Below, piece by piece: positions 1-12,800 of a stretch of 64,000 nucleotides of DNA. The stretch comes from Daphnia carinata (Eukaryota; Arthropoda; Branchiopoda; Diplostraca; Daphniidae). The DNA lies in assembly GCF_022539665.2 (NCBI RefSeq), contig NC_081333.1, forward strand, positions 806,001 through 870,000, written 5' to 3'. The notes beneath the pieces are model-generated. The model had not been told where the DNA came from and made no database searches. It was given only the letters and a program-made list of their open reading frames with translations. Made by a program: the position numbers and the translations under genes. Each line of letters starts with the position of its first letter. The first letter of the stretch is position 1.

Positions 1-213
1 AACGGAAAAGAACACAGAAATGTAGCTGTGAAAGCAGATCACTTTAGAACACAGGATCAGGTATAGATCATCTAAGAGTAGACCTAAAATGCAAAGACAA
101 AAATATTGGGCATAATTGCAGTTTACCAAACACAGTAGCAAAATAAAATAATTGTCAAAGAAAGACATATGCACACTTGGGTTGGCGAATGGATAAGTCT
201 AGCTGATGCAATG

Positions 214-372
214 TATGGCAATCCGTTTTACCCCCCGCCCCCAAAAAAAAAAAAAAAAAAAACTCGCCTACTTTCTGTTTTACTGCTATCCACCGGTAGA
301 TGGCGATAGCAGTGAAATAGAAAAAAAAGGCCAATATTTTTATTTTTTTTTTGGGTTAAACGGATTGCCATA
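214..372. mobile_element. Hairpin MITE with terminal inverted repeats and TA target duplication
   Basis: The left end TGGCAATCCG (216-225) is the exact reverse complement of the right end CGGATTGCCA (361-370), and both are flanked by TA (214-215, 371-372). The match continues inward through TTTTACCCC / GGGTTAAA. A second, inner palindrome is visible: CTGCTATC near 283-290 pairs with GATAGCAG near 305-312, extending into poly(A)/poly(T) arms. The whole 155-bp core can fold back on itself. TA duplication and short TIRs fit a Tc1/mariner-derived MITE. There is no coding capacity, and no second copy was seen in the window. Confidence 0.75.
290..313 (+). promoter_or_regulatory. CTCF-like motif inside the MITE
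   Basis: The sequence CCACCGGTAGATGGCGATAG (290-309) resembles the arthropod CTCF core (CC-N-N-TAG-A/G-TGGCG). It sits in the loop of the inner palindrome. It points toward a second CTCF-like site at 430-446 on the other strand. Binding is inferred from motif similarity only. Confidence 0.35.
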
Positions 373-429
373 GTGATATCGCATATGTTTCTCATGACTA
401 AGTTACATGGGACAACGTCTTCAAGTGAA

Positions 430-446
430 ATGCCATCTAGCGGCGT
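430..446 (-). promoter_or_regulatory. CTCF-like motif, convergent with 290-313
   Basis: The plus strand reads GCCATCTAGCGGC, i.e. GCCGCTAGATGGC on the minus strand, close to the arthropod CTCF consensus. It lies outside the MITE, about 130 bp from the first site and in the opposite orientation. Motif similarity is the only evidence. Confidence 0.35.
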
Positions 447-2295
447 CCACGACCATTTAGCAAATCTAAAATTGGGCCTCATTGCTTTGTCCTCCCTAAC
501 TAAAAACCCTTCCCGAGTGACGTTCTATTCGTTGCTAGGTTACCTGTTAAACCATGTTTTTAGAAGGAAGCTAACCATTTGTGTCCCGAATTGGAAAATA
601 TAAATTTTTGCGTAGTGTAAAGAATGCTTGAAGGTTCGTTTTCCACAACATGTAGCCATCAGTAGTATTCCGTAGGTGACGGTTTTAGCTGACAACTTTA
701 AAAGAGTAAAACAATGGTACTTGCCAAAAAAAAAAAAACCGTTCAACTCTAGTCGCATCACCAATTTATTCTAGAGTTAATGGTAACGTTTAAAATTCGA
801 TCAGCTTTGTTCATGGCTATTATGTTTTCAAATCACTTTCCTTTAATACAGCGCTAATTTACACTGTGACCTATCGCATATGATGTGCTTTTTAGTTATT
901 CTGCTTGAACGACGAGGAACGAAGTTGCAGCATCAGTAAATTTTCACTCAGTAAACTTCAAATGCATGCCAATTGGGCGTTCAAAATCGTCAGACTTTCA
1001 GTGGAATAAAAAATAATTGCTATTGCGGTCATTATGTTAAATAGCAAGGAAGCACAATATTGATCTTTTTTCTCCTTTCAAATAAAACAGTGTTGCCAAA
1101 TTCTATTTTTTAAACCTCTTCAGTTGAGCGCAGTAACTTTGCAAATTGCAATTTGGAAGACGCTAGTTGCAAAATGACCCCATGTTAAAACAGATGCTAT
1201 TTTACGCTGTAGCTGAAATTTCCTAATAAGGACCGAGATTTAACAGTGCAAGAAGTTAACAGAAATTATTGGAAAAGAAAAAAGAAGATTTCCAGCTGCG
1301 TCCATCCATGTCAACAGCACACGAAAAAGCTTCTCTTTTAAACCTATCATAATGTTTTCCAAGTGTCGTCGTAACATGTTCGATATGCTGGTAGTAAATC
1401 TGTAACTACACTTCAACCAAAATACGATAGACAAAACCATTAGTTTTCTTGATGAAAAAAGTATCAAGAAGATTTTTGACACAAATCGTATGGCTTCAAT
1501 GAAAATTCTTAATGCGCATTCGCTGTCTATTTTTTTTTTTCTTTAAACACTTTCATGTCGAACTTAATTCTACATTTGGACATAGGCCTATCAGTTGAAT
1601 CTTTTGTAGATCGTATACTTCGTACTCATCCCAAGTGATCTACTAAAAACATTTTCAATGATACAATCTTTTTTTAACACAGTTCAAGTATCGGTCAGAA
1701 AATACAATTATGGTGGAAAGCCTGGGACGTCGGTCTTTTCTTTTGCCATCGAAATCTACTATCTATTTTCATTCTTATCACATTTTAGCATGAAACATTA
1801 AAGAGAATTAAGTTTCAAGCTAAACGGAAAGTAAGAAAAGTCACTGAACACGTAGCGCATCCATTAAATAACGTGAAATTCTTTTTCATGTGAAATGAAA
1901 TTGACATCTCTTTGACTGTAGTGTTTGGGATGTATGAGCCCACCTCACTTTAATACTCTTTGTCTAGCGCGCCTTTGTCAAGAAATCGAATATGATTTAC
2001 AAAATATATGTATGCGGCTTTTTTTTATCTTACGTTACAGCGGTAGTGATACTAACCTGTTCGCCCCATATTTCGGAGCCAGCGCTACAAAATGGATCTA
2101 TAAATGCACTCTGCCATCGACCCATCCGATGAAAGTTGGTCGTAGCATGCAGCCTAGAGTAAGTCTTCAGTATTTCACCGATGTCGGTCCGCTATGGGTG
2201 TGCTTCTGCATTGTCCCCATTCTGATACAGGACACCTTTCTGCAGGTCCCGTTTTGTGTTCTTGGTTCGGGTTTTGTTTCCAGCAGCCAACAGTA

Positions 2296-5200
2296 ATGTA
2301 CCGTATGCGGACAACGATGAGAGCTACTCATCAGCGACAGGCTGAATGGTTTGTTTTGCTGGCACTTAGCGCAGTATTGATATCCGTAACTGCTTCTGCG
2401 ACTCGCTTGGAAAACGCGACCCTGTCATTACTGGACCAGGGACCTAAAGTGAACGAAGAACTTTTTAGCAAGCCAAAAGCAAACGAAAAGAGAACCAATA
2501 GTGAATTTTCAATCCGTTCGACCGCTAGTAGTGTCTTCGATGATTTGTGTCGTCTCCATAGCAACTTACTCGATGCGCCCCTTACGTTTGAACAGAATCA
2601 AATGGATGGAGGTACACACTCAGCAGCTATCAATATTCTCCACGAAATATTTGACCCATCCTTCGGGTTGGTGCCATATGTCCCCTACACAGGTAAGGCC
2701 AAACTTCTTAGCAAAAAATTCCTTTCAAATTACGAAGCAAAAAAAAATAAATCATTTTTTGTTCTTATTCACGTGACTGGTTGAATCACAGAGAAGCAAT
2801 GCGAACAGCTAACAGAAAGAGGTCATAAAGAAACGGAATATCTGGTTCAATACTTTCATTACGTAGCTCATAGTTGTAATACGTATAGCTGCCTATACAA
2901 GTGTACGTACGAACCTGTTGAACTGCCATTAGTACGATATTATTCAATGAAAGCGAACACAGGTTGCCATGGCACTAGCTGAATAAAGAATAGCTCGCGT
3001 ACATGGCATTGTTGAACAGTGAATATGGTCACGGAACCAAAAACTGGTTTAATGGCAATGAAACATGGAAACAGAAATATGAAATTTCGGTAGCACAATA
3101 ATATGCAGTTCATCAAACGTTTAAACTAACTACAAAATTTATGTTTTATATAGCGACAAACAACAATAAGCTTCATTTATGTATTTGTGTTCATGTGGCC
3201 TTGTCATTTCTTATCCAATCAAACCGTCAGTGCGTTATGTCTCCCCTTCGGTGTCGAGATAATTCAAGCTGTATCAAATGGACGAAACAGATCGGTTCGA
3301 GCTGTGCTTCTTGTCGGAATATTGTCATGGCACATATGGGTCACTGCGAAACGCTTTTACTTGTTAGTCTTTTATGGCTTTTGTATGGCAAAAGATGTAA
3401 GAAAAAAACGTCTCAGAATTTAGCTGCAGAAAAGTACCTGTGTAATGGAATTCCCCTAGTACTATTTGCTAAATAAATATAAAAGGCGATAGCGCTTGGA
3501 TGTAATAGCCAGACGTAGCGTCCCATGAGTAAATGTGGGACTCGTTGTTGCTTATCCAATCACAGTTAATGATTGACCTCAAGAACTTCGGCAATCAATA
3601 ATATAGCGCCAGCGTAAAGCGCCAACAGGAGTGCTCGACCAATTCATTCTTATCGATTCAGAAAACAAAATAGGACATTACGACTGTTGTCGTAAAAAAT
3701 TAAAATTTGCAATTTATTTCCCTCTGGGACCTGTTGCACTTAGATGGATAGAGATCTATCGATTTGCCATGTTTTAGCGTAATTGTTCAGTAGCCCCAAA
3801 AAGATGGATAACAAGGGAGAAAACTAGCGAACTCAATTTTTAACGCAGCATACATTTTGTACAATAACAAAATTCATAACGCAGCTCTCATCCTTCCCTT
3901 ACGGAGCGTCTATTATGCTATTGACCAATGCATGCCAGGGAATTAGAAGGAACTGAATCTCTCACTGATTGTTGCAATGGCAATTGTCTGATATGTGATG
4001 TTCAGCTGGAATTTTTAACTTCCAGTAATTATGTCTGTGAGCAGAGAGTAGGTCAGGCAACGTAGTACTGACTGGTGTTGATGATCCAAACTTTTTAACA
4101 ATTTCATGTTAGTACGTGCTAAGAAAACAGCCAGCTTTGCCTTTGTCGAAGATCGCTATGAATAACTTACAGTGAATGAATTTCAAACTGCGGTATCGTT
4201 GGGTTAATCCACAAAGGGAAATATATAGTTGACCTCAGTAGGTCCTTATTCGTTGGTCAATTTGTTTTTAATAAGCACAGCTACTGTGTATGGTAACCTT
4301 TGTTTTAGGTGTGGAAATGCCATTGGAGTAGTGTAGTGGCAACAGTTATAGAGAAAATGATACAATATTAATAGACTGTATAACACTGAGTTTAAGTATA
4401 AGTAACTAAAAAATTATAAGCCTTATGAAAAAATAAAGTGAATTTTCGTGATCGCCGGTCAATTTTGCATCTAAATCACAGATACTTGTAGCTTTATCTG
4501 AATTTTTAAAAAATAAATGAATGTGCGAAAAAGTCGGGCTTATTTTTGTCGGGCTTATTTTTGTCGGGCTTAAAAATTTTTACTTGGAATTCGAGGAAGC
4601 CTACTCTGTTTTAAGCAACCTGGAATGTTCTATCCGAATACGATATAAGTTTTTCCGTATATTATGTAGTCTTTTTTTAGCAAACAGAATCAAACTGGTT
4701 TTAGTGTAACCACTTTGAATTTGAGTACTTAACTTCAAAAGCTACGTGTTGAATGCAAAAACAAAATGGATTTTCGTCGTTGCCATTCAATTTTCATTAT
4801 AAATCCTGTATGCTTAGCTATACACTTACATTTTTCTGAAAAAACAAACAAACAAAAAAAAACAAACAAAAATTTGAAAGGGAAGTCGCCTGCTCCTGAG
4901 TATAACGTAGAGTAAAATTTATGTGATGACACAAGTTGCTTGTGGATATTAAGAGTCTTATACCAGCGGGGAAAGGGAGGCCCTGTTACAGTTGTGTTTG
5001 AGCTATTTACGTGTTGAGATAAATTGTATTCTTGGTGTAAAAGACACGGACCTGAAATGTTTCCTTAACCGCTTCTGCGCATGCAACAGCTTTGTCCTTC
5101 AACGGAAAACACTATCCTTGATCTCGATTGTTCTTTACCTGTTTCTTTTTTCATTAAAGGAAACCATGGCTACCTTTTACTTTCTATAGCGCACTCAAAC

Positions 5201-6899
5201 AGTTAAGGCATCGGAAATCAATAGATTGCTTAACTCGGTAAATCTTTGATGAACAGGGGCCTTTACTCTTTTGGTGTTTGGCGTAATGCAAGTATAGCTA
5301 TCAGTTGAAGGACGATGGAGCAGGGAAGCATCACTTGCAAGCTATGGCCTATTCTATCGATAGTGAATGGGATTATAATTCAAGCAACGTTACCCAGTAA
5401 ACACTGTATCCCGTGAATTCTCCTCCCAACACCGTCAAGTGACCCATATTCCCTGGGTCTTTATTGGATGTTATTGATTAATAATTACGCTGGCTGCGTC
5501 CAATACAGCCAAAATACACGTCTGAAGCGGCTTTTATTAATGTGATGTTTTGTTTCTATTGATTTTTGTGGGAACTGGCCCCTAATTCCCAACGTGATGT
5601 GCGTTCCTGTATGCCTTAATGCTTTGGGCAAGCAATATGATGTTATTTAAAAGCACCTTTTTATTGATAAGAATTATTTTTTACACGAAAGTGCTCAGTT
5701 AGTCTTTAAAGAATTATTATTATTATTCGAATAATTCCTTTCTTCTTCCATTTGAGACCGCTGTAAAACCACTTGCTCGTGCACTTGTACCGCTTGCTAA
5801 ACCACTTGCATCTCTTTAAAGAACCCTCGACCTATCTGCAATAAAATTGTCCCTTAAAAAACGGAGAGCTTGGTAAACATGCCCTTTCGAGTATGAAGCG
5901 AACTGGTAATTTTCTTAATGGAACATGCTAAATATATTAAAAGAAAATAGTGATTCGCTGGCCAAAACGTTAAGAACATTAGAAGAAACATACAGTTGAC
6001 TTATTTTTAACACTTGGTAGCACTCACGCACTTTGTTGTGAGATTCTTTAGAAAGTTGTTGATGTGTACATTTCTAGGAATCAAAACAAATCTAGTGGCG
6101 TGTAAGGTTGACGATATTGTAAACATGACGTAACATTTTCAACGATTGCTGGGTTTCTTACTTATCTCGCTCGCCCGTCGATCGATCACTAGGGAAAGAT
6201 AGTGTAATGACGCACAAGTTGAAAATATTTCGTGCTTTAAGGAGGTGCTTTCCTAAAACAGTCCTTTCTCGTTTGTACTTTAGCTGTTGGAATCGATGTT
6301 CCTTACCGTTTTCCTTTTATTGTACATGTCTTGTCTCAAATCCACTTTGAAATTTTCAATCTGTTGAATTTTTACGGAGTACGGTGTATGACTTCTCTTA
6401 TTATTTTTTTCTTTTTTTTTCTATTTTAGTTCAAATCACCCTGGATGGATATGAAGGTAGCTATTTGTATGCATTGCAAGCGAACGTTGGAAAGCTGACG
6501 CAAACCAGTCCTCAAGCTACGGCTTCGCGAATGTGTGATCCTTTGAGCGACAATTCTGTTCCTCAATTACTCCAACTGACTTCTGTATTCAACAACATTT
6601 CTTGGATATTCAAATCTACTCCTAAAGTTGAAACAGCTGTAACATTCCGGTAGTGTTCGTTTCGCATAATTGTTTTACATTTATCTGGACGTCACGAGTT
6701 GAATTCCAATTCACTGTCTTGAAAATGAGGGGCAAGATATAGACATTTTCCAGATCTACTTATGCGTGCTTAGATCGATACGTTTCATTGACTAAAAGAA
6801 TGTGATCTTATTTGTTGATGTAATATAGAATTTTAGGGTATTCGACAGTAACTCGTAAAATCTTCAGCCTGGCTGTTCTTAACCACACTGTTATCCCAG
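2296..6899 (+). CDS. Gene 1 exons 1-3: signal peptide and N-terminal region
   Basis: Exon 1 encodes a basic N-terminus (three Met within the first eight residues), then a hydrophobic stretch beginning WFVLLALSAVLISVTASA, read as a signal peptide with cleavage after the Ala-Ser-Ala. Translation could also start at the second or third Met. The following roughly 190 residues contain few cysteines and no recognised domain. Exon 1 ends in phase 1 at 2692, exon 2 in phase 2 at 6649, and exon 3 (71 nt) restores phase 1. Acceptor AG at 6828 was chosen because the later AG at 6836 puts a stop in frame. Confidence 0.8.
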
Positions 6900-9800
6900 G
6901 TAAGCTTAGCGTTATTTATTCACTTTCAATCAGTGGCCGAATGGTTGTTGTATTTGAGAAGACTACTGTATGTTTGATTAATCGTTTCTATTACTATCCG
7001 TTCTTGGAAACTGATAATGCAATCGCCCCGCATTAAGTGTAAAGCCTTTGCAAACCCATGCAAATTTAAAACCTTTCTTCTCTTTACAAGTCAACTTTCT
7101 ATTCTCGTTTACAGGCTGTTACTTGAAATTGCATTCGAGCCGTGGCATAGTGTCGAGTTCGTATTTTCCGCCTCAGTTTGAGAGCACTACCTACGGTGTG
7201 GACCACTCGTCTTCGCCAACATGGGAATGCTTGTTGCTCCTAAACGTTCCTGGTGGGTCTAGCGCTGAACTGACTCTACGGAAACTCAAGCTTCACCGGC
7301 CACACTCGCGTGAATGCCACGAAGACAGCCAACTGCAATTAGCGACGTCAACAAGCTGGGGTCCACGTCAGATGGTTGATGGGAAACAAGCTCACAACTC
7401 GCAACAGCCATCTTGGTCAAACCTAGCTGAAGTTCATCGCTGGCAGGTTGCCCGTACCTTCTGCGGTAAAATCCAGGATTATTCCAAGAGCCTAAGGACA
7501 TGGCAAACTTTCCAACCTTGGGTGTTGATTCGCTATACTAGTAATCAACGTAACCGCCACCACATACGGGGAAGCAACGGTGCTAGTAATAGTTTCTTTG
7601 TGTTCAAGTTTAACATTCTCGAACCTTGCCTGAACGTTTTACTTACGGAACCTTCTAAAACTATCGAATTATCTGATTCGGATTTGGTTGCAAATCCTCA
7701 AGAATGCACTTTCCGTATCCACGTTCCATACGGCTACCAGATAAAACTCTCAGTTCGTTTGCACGACGATGACAGTAGAATTCCACATGAGAATGATCTA
7801 GTAAAGAAGGACGCCGTTGGTGATGAAGAGCTGAGCTACAATTCACTTCTCTTACAAAGTGGCAAATGCCAAATAGCTGTACAAATCGAAGATGTTACAG
7901 GTCATCGAGCCCAATGTTTAAACGACCACCATCCATCTGCCTCCTTCTCTTCGTTGGCCAATTTCTTAAAGTTTCAGGCCGTGGTACTTCGGCCTATGAA
8001 TCAAGGTACGCAATATCCGACGAGCGCTTTTAGTTCTTCCACACATGTGAAAGCCAAATACAAAGTAATTAGTAATAACGTTCTTTGAAGGTGGAGAAGA
8101 GGCAAAGCCATCTAGTAACACTTCATACGGCGAGACGAGGAGTACGCATTCAGCTCTACGCCTAAGGGTCCATTACACCACTGAAGCTGATCCTCGCTTA
8201 ACAGATGGATGTGGAGAAGGAGTGCTAGTTGACGAGCAAACTTGCGTTTGGTTGCACTCGGAGCCTTTAACGTGGCACGAAGCGGAGGAAAAATGCAGCC
8301 AATTGGCTCCCAACGGTCATCTGGTTGCGATCACAAACTCTGAAATCGAGCAAGTGGTCGACACGTTGATTACAAAAAGGTAAGTAACGAGCTAAAAGTT
8401 CTACATCAGCGCGGGGATGATGACAAAGAGGTATCCTAAAAAGCCATTCGAGGCCTCGATATCGACCAAACGTATGGTTGTCAAACGTATAGCCACCGAA
8501 CTCTGTATGTTTGTCCACTATTCGTCCGTAACGTGACCCGACTTGACGTCTACATTAAGACGTGCAATAGCCTACTTAGACGCACTCCTAGGTTGACATA
8601 AAAAAAATAACAGCGTGGCGATATCGCTTAGGTTTCGTGAATTCAAAGGCATAAGGTACATGGTGTCTGCAGTGAAACCGAATCAATACCGACGGCTTTG
8701 CGACCGTGTGGACAAAAAATAGAAGGAAAAGGCCGCTTTTGTTTATAGCTCACCCGTTTTTCAGGTCGCTGTGTAAAAACGACAGCGACCGGCTGCTCTT
8801 CAATTAAATGGGTTACAACCACTTTGTTTCAAATTTAAAAAAAAAGAAGAAAAGCAAATTTTCTTTCCTTGTTACACCTGCGTAGGCTTACAAGTTACAA
8901 CCAACAATTTCGTTTCTCAAAACTTGCGCGTCCAATACTGCTCGGTAGCTGCTATTGACCAAGTAATGAAACCACATTACCCAACTGAACAACCTACAGC
9001 TTTACGATGGAAGGTAAATATGTTTACGCCCTCTACGCGTCGATATTTCTCATTCTCCGCGCTCACGTACGTACATATACCGTCGGGATGAGAAACTAGG
9101 CAGGATAGGATATCAATTTCTCAGATGGGAAAGAAGGCAGGTGGTACATAAAACCGTATTCATCACTGTCTATATACTGGATGAAAGATATTTCTTTCAA
9201 AATAAACAAGCCACTATCCCGTATAACGATATCCGCCCACCACTAGACCAATACGGGCAAATTACTCGAATTTCTTCCGACATAAAAAAGGAACTTCTCG
9301 CAGTTTCACGTAAACATTTCTCTTTGATGCCATACGTTGGTACGAAATCAAATTAGGAATGTTTTTCTGTTGCAAGAGAATGGCATATTTTTTTCGTTTG
9401 GTTGTGCAAGTGTTTCTTTTTGTGTGTATCCTGATGATATAAAACATCGTATTGGTTCACTACGCACGTTGCGATAAGTGGTTACAGTGGGATACATAAA
9501 AGAAGGCTGTCTCGTCCTTATTTTTCTGGGATCTCTCAAGGCTCTAAAAACAATTTTTTTTTTTTATATATTTAATCCCAGTGCATACAGTACGATCTCC
9601 AATAACTGTGTTTCTTATGCCAGTGTTTTGGTAGGAAAATTCCAAACAAACAACTATGTTGCGGATATGATTGCTGATTGGCTGATAACGATGAATTTGT
9701 TTAGAGTTCATTGAATTTTTGTTCTGCGGTCCTGTTTCTATATTTAACATTTCCATATGTTTGGAAACAAAATTCACCGTAGTGGTGAAACACTAAAGCA

Positions 9801-12800
9801 CATAGAACAAGCCCCAATCTATGCCGTCGAGACGCTTAGAACCCTTTGAGTGTCTGTAATTTTGGGTACGCTTGTAGCCACCCTGTCGGTTCACGTATGC
9901 ATTTTGCAACAAGTCTTAGGCTCTCATCTTTAAGCACACTCCCGACACACACATTTGTGCAAAGGTTTTGATAGCATTTATTCACTTGTTATGCAAAGAG
10001 AGACCCTGAACTTTTTGTCCTTTACTGATCCTGGTTAAGCGGGCGCCGTGTAGCTCTCTATGATCAATAAAAGCTTAAGGATGGAGCGAATAGGGCAAGA
10101 CAAAAAGGTGTATAGGGTTTGAAGCATGAGTTTTTAGCTGAACGAATAGAAATCTGATTAGAGGGCAACTGAATTAGACAGCCCGAGCGCAAAGTACGAA
10201 CGCATAATGAGAAAAACCGCGAATGTTTCGTTTGGGATTTAAGTTTGTGGTTACACAAGATTTTGCCGCACCGATACTTTGTTCTCAGACCCGTCGCCAA
10301 TTAGTATAGGATTCAATTCTAATTCGTATAACACAGGAAGCACATCAACGAGCGAAAGCAACTAAACAACGTCACTGAAAAAAAGTCCACACCTGCATGT
10401 TCTTTAACATAGTTGTTTTAAGCACGAATCCAAATTATACCGTTGAACCGTCCTTTAAGCGCGAGTCATAACATCGGTTTATCCGCTTCTTTGAATTGCA
10501 TCAAAAACGAATGTGATAACGAGATCTAAGGCGAAAAGGCTTTTCTGCGAAGTCATCACATGAGAAGAGGGTATGAGATCTAACAAAAGCTAACTTTCCA
10601 CGCTTCTCTCCTTTACAGTGTGGACTATGAGCCTGAAAAAAGTTACTGGATTGGTGGATCCGACCAAAAACAAGAAACGGTGTTCGAATGGAGTAGTGGT
10701 GCAACATTCAACTATACTAGTAAGTTACCTATACCGTGCACGTTTTTGTTACAACGGCTATTCTTTTTTTTTTTTTACTTAATCTCCGTAGAGATAGTAT
10801 GTGTAATTTAGAACTAGTTTATAGACCTTATACTTACAGAGGATAGCAATGAACGCATGCCCAAAAAGTTCCATCATCTTTCCTAATTCGTACAGCGTAA
10901 GAGATGTCTTAGAGAAGTTATTCTATGGCGCTATACATGATCCAGCCTTTTTCACGATAGAACTACTTGTACGTTTAACGTTGTCGTATAAGATGAAAGG
11001 TCGGCCATACGTCACTGAAGTTTGTAATTTGGTACGATAAAATTCGCCGCGCATTATTCGCCTGCAAGCATAATGAGAGCGTGGTATAATGATTACAGGC
11101 TCATAGTTTACTGCTACTTCACACAAGCTCTCAAAGGCCTTTACGATTTCATTTCTCCTTGATCTTGGAGGCCTATTAAAACTTTGATACGAAAACCGTG
11201 GCACTAAGTGCACGGCAATCGGCGAGAAACCCAAATCGGCTTATGCAAACCTTCGGTAATCACGTAGCGCCCCTTTAACATGCAAAACAAATCGATCGCT
11301 GTTCAATACAAAATTCGCCATTTCGCTCTTCTAGCGCCAATACCAACGCAAGCTTTCCATTGGTGACTTGAAAACACGCATGGCATAAAATTATTCAACT
11401 AGTTTGCATTTTACCCAGACGTGTAATGTAATATACTGTACACGTACTTTCGTTGGCGAAATTGAATTCCGCCTCAATGTTTCGGTAGAATAACTACGTT
11501 AAGTTAATTTTATGGTTGAGCGGTTTTTTTCTTCAACTTTTATATCTACTTGCTGCTACTAGAATGGTTTCCCGGTTGGCCTGTGTATCAACTATACAAC
11601 GCCCAGCCCAGTGACGATGGTATCTCTAACCAAGATTGCGTCGAAATTCGTCAAAGCTTTGGACAGCCAGGACAAAGCGAATCGCTGGCTAGCGGCTTCT
11701 ATTGGAATGATCGAGATTGTTCTGTTGGAAATCCCTTTGTCTGCCAGAAACCTAGACACAATGGTAGATCATTTTCTTCGATTTTGATTTCGTGTGTTGG
11801 CTCGAACTGGTTTTAAAAATGAGAGCTACTGTCATTTCTGTCAATTTGTATGACTGACCTTTTTTTTGTGTTTTCGAGATGACTCCAATGCAGTTACATT
11901 CGGGGAGTTTAAAGACGTCATGAATTGTAATCGTACTGAAGAGCTGAATCGGTTACGAACGTCGACTGTTGTACAAAGCCCATTCTTTCCTCGACCCTAC
12001 CCAAATACCGTCACTTGCATCGTGGATTTAAGTGCGCCACCTGGTTTCAAAATTGTCCTGAATTTCGACTTTTTTGATTTGGAAGAGGAGGAAGAGTAAG
12101 TGCCGTTACAGATATTCTTTATGTCTTCTCGAATCGCTGGCATTTTGCTAAATATGTGACAAAACACAATGTACATTATAAAATCAAAGGTATTTTCTAA
12201 ACCAAATTAGGTGTTCTTTTGTCTAATGGCTGTCTATTGTCTGTAATGTTTGCCATTTTCCGGTCTAACACAGACGCGTTGCTGGGTGCTCTACACGTTC
12301 GCCCGTACGTCGCTCGCGAGACGTGTACGATGGATTATTGGCGACCGCTACATTATAGATAGACACTAGACAGTACTAATATTAATTTGGTACATTATTT
12401 TAAAAAACGCAATAATGCTCATCGTGTATTTTTTATATTTGTTAAACTACAAAAGAGGAGAAAAAAAATGGAGCTATCTTATATTCTTTCTTCTTGACAG
12501 TAACATAGTAGTAGCATAAAACTTGCACAGGAATAAAACTTTGTCTTGCGTTGGTTGCTGTGGTCGATAACACTAACTGAAGGGGATTGAAAAATCGACT
12601 CGGCTGTTTGACTGCAGAGAGGGCAAAAAGAAGCTTACAGCAGCATTCTGCATGTGGTCTGAAATGCGGTAAAATAACAACGTTGAATATAGCGAAGGCC
12701 CATGACATGGGAATTGGATAGTCAGATAAATAACAAGAGAATATTGAAGCTGCAAAAGCCTAGGGCAGAAAAGGAAAAAACTGGTGAACGAAATGAAAAC

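Larger units (their letters stand above)
1..2283. other. Upstream spacer of gene 1 (and possible 5'UTR)
   Basis: No coding exon is supported here. The region holds a hairpin MITE (214-372), two CTCF-like motifs, short poly(A/T) runs and short chance ORFs rich in homopolymer-derived Phe and Lys. Just before the gene 1 start, a pyrimidine-rich tract ends in a CAG at 2281-2283, 12 bases before the start codon. This could be the acceptor of a 5'UTR intron, so an untranslated first exon may lie further upstream, but I could not locate it. Confidence 0.6.

Noticed and set aside
2194-2295. 34-codon N-terminal extension of gene 1
   Set aside because: It begins at a non-ATG codon, and a pyrimidine-rich acceptor-like tract lies inside it. 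The ATG at 2296 directly precedes the signal peptide.
3478-3486. TATAAAAGG in gene 1 intron 1 as an internal promoter
   Set aside because: No exon or start with supportable splicing follows closely, and the local AT-rich background makes chance likely.
6831-6840. Acceptor AG at 6835-6836 for gene 1 exon 3
   Set aside because: It leaves phase 2 and brings a stop in frame. The AG at 6827-6828 gives an open frame and the right exit phase.
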